From: an uncultured Veillonella sp.
GTDB taxonomy: Bacteria; Bacillota; Negativicutes; Veillonellales; Veillonellaceae
Length of the DNA: 33,324 bases
Reading direction: 5' to 3'
Assembly (NCBI GenBank): GCA_900552715.1
Contig: USAV01000008.1
Location: 1 to 33,324 of the forward strand
Shown: positions 16,414-23,065 of the stretch, in pieces
How positions within the stretch are numbered: the first letter of the stretch is position 1
Layout of the letters: each line of letters opens with the position of its first letter
Translations under genes and position numbers: made by a program
The notes under the pieces: generated by a model
Seen by the model: only the letters and a program-made list of their open reading frames with translations
What the model was told of the DNA's origin: nothing
The model's database searches: none

Positions 16414-17530
16414 TTTTGTTCCTACGGATATAAATAGAGTATTATTTGAAACTGGTAATATAGAAGCTTTAGTTGGTAAAGAATTATTAGGACTCTTTAA
16501 GCAATCTGATTTAAATGTATTTAATCTAGAGGTACCCTTAACTGATGCATCTACACCGATTGATAAATTTGGTAATAATTTAAAGTCGCCTACGAAAACA
16601 ATATACGGTTATAAGGCTTTAGAGCCTATATTTTTAACATTGGCTAATAATCATTGCTTAGATTATGGTGTAGAAGGGTTAACAACTACATTAGAGCTAT
16701 TAAAAAAGCATGATATTAAAAATGCTGGTGCTGGTGCTAATGTAAAAGTAGCTAAAAAGCCATTTATCTTTGAAAAAGAAGGTATACGTATAGGATTTTA
16801 CTTATGTGCAGAACATGAGTTTACCGTTGCTTCTTGTCATACAATGGGTGCTAATCCATTTGATGTATTAGACAGCTTTGATGATGTAGAAGCTTTAAAG
16901 AAGACCTGTGATTATGTTATCGTCCTATATCATGGTGGGAAGGAGTTTTATCGCTATCCATCGCCAATGTTACAAAGATATTGCCGTAAATTTGTTGATA
17001 AAGGGGCAAATCTTGTAATTTGCCAACATAGTCATTGTATAGGATCCCGTGAAGATTATGGTGAGGGTACCATTATTTATGGTCAAGGTAACTTTATTTT
17101 TAATTCTGAATCTTATATAAACCATAAGGAATTCGTAAAAGATTCCTTATTAATCCGTGTAGAGGCAACAAAGGATAGTTTTATTGTCTCTGAAGTGCCA
17201 ATTCGTAGTACAGAAAGGGGTACCCGTTTGGCTACTGAATCAGAAGCGTCTGAAACTATGGATTCATACAATCAGCGCAGTGAAGCAATTAACGATCCTC
17301 ATTTCGTAGTACAAGCATATAAGGATTTTGCTGATACACATGTAAAGCGATATTTGCGTGAATTTTTAGGTAGATCCTTTATTATCCGCGCAATAAATGG
17401 CTTATTTGGACGAAAATTAATGCAACTCATTTTAGGAAAAACAAGTTATTTAGCAATTCAAAATTACTTAGAATGTGAAGCTCACCATGAATTATTCTTG
17501 CGGGGCATTAAGAATATCAATAAAAAATAA
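16391..17530 (+). CDS. CapA/PGA_cap-family metallophosphoesterase-like protein
   Basis: This is a member of the family of Bacillus CapA/PgsA, proteins tied to poly-gamma-glutamate capsules. Conserved features are DLNVFNLEVPLTD, LANNHCLDYGVEGL (the Asn-His metal-binding motif), VVLYHGGKEFY, NLVICQHSHCIGS and IIYGQGNFIF. The start is TTG 16391, with AGGGGAG ten bases upstream. There is no signal peptide or N-terminal membrane anchor, unlike Bacillus CapA, so it may act in the cytoplasm. It overlaps the TupA-like gene by 23 bases and touches the flippase gene by one base. The pairing with an ATP-grasp protein suggests a joint role in decorating the polymer; the exact reaction is not known. Confidence 0.85.
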   Translation: MKLYIGADFVPTDINRVLFETGNIEALVGKELLGLFKQSDLNVFNLEVPLTDASTPIDKFGNNLKSPTKTIYGYKALEPIFLTLANNHCLDYGVEGLTTTLELLKKHDIKNAGAGANVKVAKKPFIFEKEGIRIGFYLCAEHEFTVASCHTMGANPFDVLDSFDDVEALKKTCDYVIVLYHGGKEFYRYPSPMLQRYCRKFVDKGANLVICQHSHCIGSREDYGEGTIIYGQGNFIFNSESYINHKEFVKDSLLIRVEATKDSFIVSEVPIRSTERGTRLATESEASETMDSYNQRSEAINDPHFVVQAYKDFADTHVKRYLREFLGRSFIIRAINGLFGRKLMQLILGKTSYLAIQNYLECEAHHELFLRGIKNINKK

Positions 17531-18981
17531 TGGATACAAAAATAGTAGCTGCTGCTAAATGGTCTGTCATAACAGAGGTTTTAGCAAAGCTTATTACACC
17601 ACTAACAAATATAATATTGGCCCATATGCTAGCACCTACGGCGTTTGGTATATTAGCAACAATTATGATGGTTATATCCTTTGCAGAAATGCTTGCTGAT
17701 GCGGGATTTCAAAAGTTTCTTGTACAGCATGAATTTGAAAGTGATAAAGAAAAACAGGAGGCTACAGATGTAGCTTTTATTGCCAACTTAGTGCTTTCTT
17801 TACTCTTATGGGGGGCTATTATAATCGGTCGTGATGAGTTGGCTATATTGGTCGGTAATGCTGGTTTAGGTATACCGTTAGCTGTAATGGGGGCCATGAT
17901 TCCGCTATCTGCTTTTAGCAGTGTACAGATGGCACTATATCGACGGGATTTTAATTTCAAGTTTCTTCTTAATATCCGGCTCATTACAATTCTAACGCCT
18001 ATATTGATATCCATACCTATGGCACTCATGGGCTATGACTATTGGTCGTTAATCGCCGGTATGTTAGGGGCTCAGTTGTTCACGGCTTTAGCCTTATTAA
18101 AGAGCAGGAAGAATCAAATCCATTTATTCTTTAGTGGGCAGGTCTTTATGAAGATGTTCAGCTATAGTGCATGGTCACTAGCTGAAGCATTTTCCATCTG
18201 GCTTACAGCGTGGGTGGATACCTTCATTATTAGTCGCTTTTTAGACGCCTATTATTTAGGAATATACAAAATGCCTATGGCTATTGTAACGACTGTTATG
18301 GCCATGGCTACTTCATCCTTGGCACCTGTATTATTTGCAGCCTTAAGTCGAGTTCAGAATGATCAACAAGCATTTTCAAATACATTCTTTACCTTCCAAC
18401 GCTATATGGCTCTATTCTTAGTGCCTATAGGAATAGGATTGTTTGTATTCCAAGACTTTATTGTTGATCTCTTATTGGGACCACAATGGAAACTAGCAGG
18501 TATTGTATTGGGATCTTGGGCCTTGAGTTCCGCTATTATGACAGTAACAGCGAATTTGATTTCTGAAGTATTCCGTGCAAAAGGAGTTCCTAATTTATCA
18601 TTCTGGACTCAAATATTGCACTTAGTTGTATTAATACCTGTAATTTATATTTGTATTCAGTATGACTTTAGTACATTTGTCTATGCTCGCTCAATAGTAC
18701 GCATGGAAATGTTAATGGTTGCCATGATTTTCTTAGCATTATTTATACATATGAGTGCTCTCCGGGTGATTACTAATATAGGTGTATATCTAATTACCGC
18801 ATCTATTGTTGGCGCTATTGCATATAGTGTTTTACATGTATATGATGCGGTGTGGTGGACTATAGCTTGTATGATGTTATGCGTAGTACTATATGTAGTT
18901 ATTTTATGTATCATTCCATCTGAGCGTGCCATTATTACTTCTGGCGTTAATAAAGTGTTACGTAAAGTAAGACGCTCATAA
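17530..18981 (+). CDS. Wzx-type lipid-linked oligosaccharide flippase
   Basis: This is a polytopic MOP-superfamily exporter predicted to flip undecaprenyl-linked repeat units across the inner membrane. It has 483 residues with about twelve to fourteen hydrophobic segments. The N-terminal pattern AAAKWSVITEVLAKLITPLT and LAHMLAPTAFGILATIMMVI is typical of the WzxC/oligosaccharide flippase group, as is QKFLVQHEF. The ATG overlaps the CapA-like stop (TAATGG), so it is coupled. It completes the Wzx/Wzy set with the polymerase at 14262. Confidence 0.92.
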   Translation: MDTKIVAAAKWSVITEVLAKLITPLTNIILAHMLAPTAFGILATIMMVISFAEMLADAGFQKFLVQHEFESDKEKQEATDVAFIANLVLSLLLWGAIIIGRDELAILVGNAGLGIPLAVMGAMIPLSAFSSVQMALYRRDFNFKFLLNIRLITILTPILISIPMALMGYDYWSLIAGMLGAQLFTALALLKSRKNQIHLFFSGQVFMKMFSYSAWSLAEAFSIWLTAWVDTFIISRFLDAYYLGIYKMPMAIVTTVMAMATSSLAPVLFAALSRVQNDQQAFSNTFFTFQRYMALFLVPIGIGLFVFQDFIVDLLLGPQWKLAGIVLGSWALSSAIMTVTANLISEVFRAKGVPNLSFWTQILHLVVLIPVIYICIQYDFSTFVYARSIVRMEMLMVAMIFLALFIHMSALRVITNIGVYLITASIVGAIAYSVLHVYDAVWWTIACMMLCVVLYVVILCIIPSERAIITSGVNKVLRKVRRS

Positions 18982-19007
18982 TTAACAGAACTATGAAAGG
19001 AGTACAT

Positions 19008-20105
19008 ATGCTTTCAAAAAATGTAGATTTAAACAATACGGTGATCCTAGTAACGGGAGCCGCTGGATTTGTAGGGGCCAATCTTGTTATGTCCCTTTTA
19101 TCTGAAGCAGAAGGAACTCAAATTATCGGCATAGATTCTGTTAATGATTACTATGACGTGGCTTTAAAGGATTATCGTTTGCAACAAATTGACGAGATGA
19201 GCAAAGATAATGAAAATACGTGGATCTTTAAAAAAGGTAATATTGCAGATAAAGCTTTTATTGAAGAAATCTTTTCTACTTATAAACCAAGTGTTGTTGT
19301 TAACTTAGCGGCACAAGCTGGTGTTCGTTACTCTATTACAAATCCAGATGCTTATATCGAGTCTAATATTATTGGTTTCTACAATATATTAGAGGCTTGT
19401 CGTCATTCTTATGATAATGGTGAAAGTGGAGTAGAGCATTTGGTTTATGCATCATCTTCTTCTGTGTATGGTGCGAATAAACAAATTCCATACTCTACAG
19501 ATCATAAAGTAGATAACCCAGTTTCTCTGTATGCGGCTACTAAAAAATCAAATGAGTTATTGGCTTATTCTTATGCCAAGTTATATAACATTCCTAGTAC
19601 AGGGCTTCGTTTCTTCACTGTGTACGGTCCAGCGGGGCGTCCGGATATGGCGTACTTTGGCTTTACTAACACGTTGCGGAGCGGTGGCACTATAAAAATC
19701 TTTAACTATGGTAACTGTAAACGTGACTTTACCTATATCGATGATATAGTAGAGGGCGTATCTAAGGTTATGTATGCGGCTCCAGAACGTCGCAACGGTG
19801 CCGATGGTTTACCAGTTCCTCCGTATGCTATTTATAATATTGGCAATAGTCATCCTGAAAATCTTCTAGATTTTGTGCGTATTCTTTCAGAGGAATTAGT
19901 TGCTGCTGGCGTATTACCAGAGGATTATAATTTTGAAGACCATAAAGAATTAGTGGCGATGCAACCAGGCGATGTACCTGTTACCTATGCAGACACAAGT
20001 GCTCTAGAAGAAGATTTTGGATTCAAGCCAAATACATCTTTACGTGAAGGGTTACGGAACTTTGCTATATGGTATAAAGAGTTTTACATGACGGAGGGCA
20101 AATAA
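19008..20105 (+). CDS. UDP-glucuronate 4-epimerase-like SDR protein
   Basis: It is predicted to interconvert UDP-glucuronate and UDP-galacturonate. The Rossmann motif VTGAAGFVGANL lies near the N-terminus, and IDSVNDYYDVALKDYRLQQI matches UDP-uronate epimerases. NLAAQAGVRYSI and SSSSVYG are conserved, the catalytic pair is Tyr175/Lys179 in SLYAATKK, and FFTVYGPAGRPDMA is a strong marker of this group. I chose ATG 19008, five bases after AAAGGAG; the in-frame ATG at 18993 lies upstream of that ribosome site. It directly precedes UDP-glucose dehydrogenase (stop and start adjacent), which would make its substrate. Confidence 0.88.
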   Translation: MLSKNVDLNNTVILVTGAAGFVGANLVMSLLSEAEGTQIIGIDSVNDYYDVALKDYRLQQIDEMSKDNENTWIFKKGNIADKAFIEEIFSTYKPSVVVNLAAQAGVRYSITNPDAYIESNIIGFYNILEACRHSYDNGESGVEHLVYASSSSVYGANKQIPYSTDHKVDNPVSLYAATKKSNELLAYSYAKLYNIPSTGLRFFTVYGPAGRPDMAYFGFTNTLRSGGTIKIFNYGNCKRDFTYIDDIVEGVSKVMYAAPERRNGADGLPVPPYAIYNIGNSHPENLLDFVRILSEELVAAGVLPEDYNFEDHKELVAMQPGDVPVTYADTSALEEDFGFKPNTSLREGLRNFAIWYKEFYMTEGK

Positions 20106-21272
20106 ATGAAGATTGCAATTGCTGGTACAGGCTATGTAGGCCTTTCAAATGGTGTTTTATTAGCACAACATAATGAAGTGGTGGCCCTCGATATTATCCC
20201 TGAAAAGGTTGAAATGCTAAATCGTAAAGAGTCACCTATTGTAGATGCGGAATTGCAGGAGTATTTAGCTACTAAGAAGTTAAACTTTAAAGCTACATTA
20301 GATCCTGTAGAAGCTTTTAAAGGTGCTGAGTATGTTATTATTTCAACTCCTACTAACTACGACCCTCAAAAGAACTTCTTTGATACCTCTTCTGTAGAAC
20401 AAGTTATTAAAACAGTATTAGATATTAATCCAGATGCTGTTATGATTATTAAGTCAACTGTGCCAGTTGGGTATACAGTTCAAATGCGTAAGGAATTTAA
20501 TACAGAGAACTTGATTTTCTCTCCAGAGTTCTTACGTGAAGGCAAAGCTTTATATGATAATTTACATCCTTCCCGTATTGTGGTAGGGGAAGACTCTGAA
20601 CGGGCCCGCCGTTTTGGACAACTATTAGCTGATGGTGCTATTAAGGAACAAGTACCTCAATTATATACGGACTCTACGGAAGCAGAAGCGATTAAATTAT
20701 TTGCTAATACGTATTTGGCATTGCGCGTTGCATACTTTAATGAGTTAGATTCTTATGCTGAGGTTCGTGGCCTTAGTACAAGCCAAATCATCAATGGTGT
20801 TTGTTTAGATCCTCGTATTGGAGACTTCTATAATAATCCATCCTTTGGTTATGGTGGGTATTGTTTGCCAAAAGATACTAAGCAATTATTAGCTAACTAT
20901 AATGATGTTCCACAAAATTTAATCTCTGCTATTGTGGATGCTAATAGAACTCGTAAAGACCACGTTGCAGATGTTATTATAGGGAAGAATCCAAAAATTG
21001 TTGGCATTTATCGCTTGACGATGAAAATGAATTCTGATAATTTTAGAGCGTCTGCAATTCAAGGTGTAATGAAGCGTATCAAGGCAAAGGGGATTGCCGT
21101 AGTTGTTTATGAACCGACTCTTGATGCAGAAGATTTCTTTAATTCACCTGTTATTCGCAACTTTGAAGACTTTAAACGTGTTAGTGACGTTATAGTGGCT
21201 AATCGTTGGGATAAGAGCTTAGAAGATGTGAAGGATAAAGTTTATACAAGAGATATTTTTGACCGCGATTAA
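20106..21272 (+). CDS. ugd: UDP-glucose 6-dehydrogenase
   Basis: This enzyme oxidises UDP-glucose twice to UDP-glucuronate using NAD+. The N-terminal GTGYVGLSNGVLLAQ is the NAD-binding loop. STPTNYDPQKNFFDTSSVE, STVPVGYT and FSPEFLREGKALYDNLHPSR are family blocks. The catalytic Cys253 is in GYGGYCLPKDTKQL. The length of 388 residues is normal for the short class. It starts directly after the epimerase stop with GAGGG upstream. The Ugd/epimerase pair indicates that a uronic acid is part of the polymer. Confidence 0.95.
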   Translation: MKIAIAGTGYVGLSNGVLLAQHNEVVALDIIPEKVEMLNRKESPIVDAELQEYLATKKLNFKATLDPVEAFKGAEYVIISTPTNYDPQKNFFDTSSVEQVIKTVLDINPDAVMIIKSTVPVGYTVQMRKEFNTENLIFSPEFLREGKALYDNLHPSRIVVGEDSERARRFGQLLADGAIKEQVPQLYTDSTEAEAIKLFANTYLALRVAYFNELDSYAEVRGLSTSQIINGVCLDPRIGDFYNNPSFGYGGYCLPKDTKQLLANYNDVPQNLISAIVDANRTRKDHVADVIIGKNPKIVGIYRLTMKMNSDNFRASAIQGVMKRIKAKGIAVVVYEPTLDAEDFFNSPVIRNFEDFKRVSDVIVANRWDKSLEDVKDKVYTRDIFDRD

Positions 21273-21306
21273 GATAGATATGTATTATGGCGTTTAGGAG
21301 AGTAAT

Positions 21307-21753
21307 ATGAAACGTTGGATACTATATATTCTATTAGGTCTAATTGTATTTTTTATATGGGATAATTCGATGCAAAATGGCGGATCTTCAGATGGATTTA
21401 GCTTGCTCTTTGCAGAGACCTTTGCTCCTATAGTAAATAAGTTAGGCTTTCATGGAAATATATGGACCTTGAATAGGATTGTTCGAAAGTTAGCCCATCT
21501 CACAGAGTTTACAATCCTTGGTGGTGTTTTATATACGATTCTACGTCGATATATTACATACGGTACCGTAATAAAGACCATAGGTTTAGGCATGTTGATA
21601 GCTGGTCTTGATGAATTTATACAATTGTTCTCACCAGGGCGTAGCTCTCAGATTTCTGATATTTTGATTGATACTGTTGGTGTTGTTATTGGTATTCTAG
21701 TAGTGAAGCTAGTCCATTACATCAGGTATAAACGAAGTACATTTAAAAATTAA
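21307..21753 (+). CDS. VanZ-like family membrane protein
   Basis: This is a small integral membrane protein of 148 residues with four hydrophobic segments. VanZ-family features are WDNSMQNGGSSDG after the first helix, RKLAHLTEFTILGG and DEFIQLFSPGRSSQISDILI. The biochemical role of VanZ-like proteins outside glycopeptide-resistance clusters is not established; many sit in cell-envelope loci. It starts after TAGGAGAG, 34 bases beyond ugd, and is followed by a strong terminator, so it is the last gene of the polysaccharide operon. Confidence 0.85.
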   Translation: MKRWILYILLGLIVFFIWDNSMQNGGSSDGFSLLFAETFAPIVNKLGFHGNIWTLNRIVRKLAHLTEFTILGGVLYTILRRYITYGTVIKTIGLGMLIAGLDEFIQLFSPGRSSQISDILIDTVGVVIGILVVKLVHYIRYKRSTFKN

Positions 21754-21777
21754 TTTGTTAATAATATACAAATATGT

Positions 21778-21816
21778 AAAAATACCTCATAATCTTAGCG
21801 ATTATGAGGTATTTTT
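21778..21816 (+). terminator. Intrinsic terminator of the polysaccharide operon
   Basis: A perfect 17-bp inverted repeat (21778-21794 and 21800-21816) has a TTAGC loop; the right arm ends in five Ts and the left arm begins with five As. It lies 24 bases after the VanZ-like stop. The A/T symmetry would let it work in both directions, but no convergent gene is present. Confidence 0.88.
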
Positions 21817-21893
21817 AATGAAGATAGCATGAAAATATAAAAAATATATTAAATGAACATATTATAATTTATCTATTTTTATATAAAAACCAC

Positions 21894-21922
21894 TGTACAA
21901 GCCACTTTTCCCTTGATATAAT
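21894..21922 (+). promoter_or_regulatory. Predicted extended -10 promoter for the CpsB-like gene
   Basis: TGTACA (21894-21899) and TATAAT (21917-21922) are separated by 17 bases. TG at 21914-21915 completes the extended -10 element TGnTATAAT. It lies about 95 bases upstream of the CpsB-like ATG and downstream of the operon terminator, so that gene probably has its own transcript. Confidence 0.65.
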
Positions 21923-22016
21923 CATGAATAGAAAATGAAAAATAAATGAGATAAACATGAACTTTATAAAGAGAACGATTTCTGTAAGGGATTATCGTAA
22001 GTAGAAGGGAAAGAAT

Positions 22017-22820
22017 ATGAATCGCGTGGTTGACTTACATGGTTGCATTTTGCCAGCTGTGTTAGGGCCTCAAGGGCCACAAACAATGGCAGAATCAGTA
22101 AAAATGATAAAATCCTTGGCTGAACAAGGTATTACAGATATTTTTAGTACACCTGATGTAACCGTATCTATGGATATGAATACATGGGATGAGATGGAAA
22201 CAACATTGAATGATGTGAAGCTTGCTGTAGGGGAACAACAAGTGGATGTAACTATTCATGGTGGTGCTCGCGTTTTGCTTTGTGATGAAATGATTGAATA
22301 TATTGCTTCTCATCGGAAGCAGTATCTATTGGGAAATAGCCATTTTATGTTAGTGTCCATTCCTGAAAATAGCAAAGTTCATCACATTAATGCATGGTTG
22401 CTAGCTTTGCTTAATATGGGGATTGTTCCTATTATTAGTGAAGTAGAGACACATCGTCAATTGTTTACTAAACCAGAGCAATTGTTGGAATGGGTAGATA
22501 AAGGGATATTAATTCAATGTAATATGGCTTCCTTTAATCATAGCAATGCTAACTATCATAGAGCTATTGAATTATATCGCAATGGTCTAATTCACTTCTT
22601 TGGTACTGGTTACTGTAATGAAAGTGATGTACAAGCACATCAAGGCTACGTAGAAGCTATTTCTAAATTAGATAGTACGTACAAAAAAGATTTGTTGCTG
22701 AATATTCATCTCAATGAACGCGATCTTTTAGCTGATCGCACATTCTATCCAGCGGTTCCTTCTAGTTGGGTAGGTCAAAAATCCAATTTCTTGACACGTC
22801 TATTTGGTTTTACATTATAA
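22017..22820 (+). CDS. CpsB/CapC-like PHP protein with degenerate active site
   Basis: The overall pattern matches the CpsB/CapC tyrosine phosphatases of capsule loci: a DxHxxxLP N-terminus, a helix with GITDIFSTP, and a C-terminal region with a position corresponding to SDAH. The metal ligands are mostly missing. DLHGCILP (6-13) has Cys10 where the second His of HxH is expected, and the acidic DDG after it is absent (AVLGPQG). STPDV (44-48) replaces ATPHH, SEVETHR (141-147) replaces AHPERY, and GTGYCN (196-201) replaces SDAHN. The frame is intact with 267 residues, a ribosome site (AAGGGAAAG) and its own promoter. I infer a non-catalytic or altered-function relative; the family assignment itself is moderately sure. 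Confidence 0.72.
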   Translation: MNRVVDLHGCILPAVLGPQGPQTMAESVKMIKSLAEQGITDIFSTPDVTVSMDMNTWDEMETTLNDVKLAVGEQQVDVTIHGGARVLLCDEMIEYIASHRKQYLLGNSHFMLVSIPENSKVHHINAWLLALLNMGIVPIISEVETHRQLFTKPEQLLEWVDKGILIQCNMASFNHSNANYHRAIELYRNGLIHFFGTGYCNESDVQAHQGYVEAISKLDSTYKKDLLLNIHLNERDLLADRTFYPAVPSSWVGQKSNFLTRLFGFTL

Positions 22821-22825
22821 TTTAT

Positions 22826-22877
22826 ATAGGTTCTTTTATTCATGCTGTATTGGCATGGCTAAAAGAGCCTATTTTTA
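22826..22877 (+). terminator. Intrinsic terminator after the CpsB-like gene
   Basis: An imperfect 19- to 20-bp stem (left arm 22826-22845, right arm 22853-22872) has a TGTATTG loop, one mismatch and two G-T pairs. A run of Ts follows from 22872. It starts six bases after the stop codon. Confidence 0.8.
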
Positions 22878-22890
22878 CTTTATATTGTAT
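22875..22890 (+). promoter_or_regulatory. NrdR-box-like site 1 upstream of nrdD
   Basis: This 16-mer fits the published NrdR consensus acaCwAtATaTwGtgt well in its core (C-T-T-T-ATAT-T-GT-A-T), with one core mismatch. NrdR is the ATP/dATP-sensing repressor of ribonucleotide reductase operons. The second site begins 32 bp downstream, close to the usual spacing of about three helical turns. Confidence 0.5.
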
Positions 22891-22896
22891 TTGTTC

Positions 22897-22925
22897 TTGA
22901 AAACAACCACCATATATAGTATACT
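22897..22925 (+). promoter_or_regulatory. Predicted nrdD promoter
   Basis: TTGAAA (22897-22902) and TATACT (22920-22925) are spaced by 17 bases, a strong match to the housekeeping sigma factor pattern. The promoter lies about 140 bases upstream of the nrdD ATG. NrdR-box-like site 2 overlaps the spacer and -10 element, which fits repression. Confidence 0.68.
22907..22922 (+). promoter_or_regulatory. NrdR-box-like site 2 upstream of nrdD
   Basis: This 16-mer contains CCATATATAGTAT and agrees with the NrdR consensus at most core positions. It covers the spacer and part of the -10 element of the predicted nrdD promoter, where a bound repressor would block RNA polymerase. It lies 32 bp from site 1. 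Confidence 0.58.
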
Positions 22926-22988
22926 GAGTTAGCGGTAAAAAATAGAGAGTTTAGTCATAATTCTTTACATTTTTACATATAAATTTAT

Positions 22989-23016
22989 AAAAAGTATGGT
23001 TTTCCGTACTTTTTTC
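22989..23016 (+). terminator. Terminator-like hairpin in the nrdD leader
   Basis: An 11-bp stem (22989-22999 and 23004-23014, one G-T pair) has a TTTT loop, and its right arm runs into six Ts. It lies after the predicted promoter and about 50 bases before the nrdD ATG, so it would stop nrdD transcription unless relieved. It could be an attenuator. I see no obvious competing antiterminator. Confidence 0.5.
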
Positions 23017-23065
23017 TATGTCTTAACATATATTTCAGCGGTAACAAAATGGGGAGGTTGCCAAT

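Noticed and set aside
22926..23065. A cobalamin or other large riboswitch before nrdD
   Set aside because: The leader from the predicted start is only about 130 bases and shows no conserved riboswitch motifs that I can recognise, only a single hairpin.
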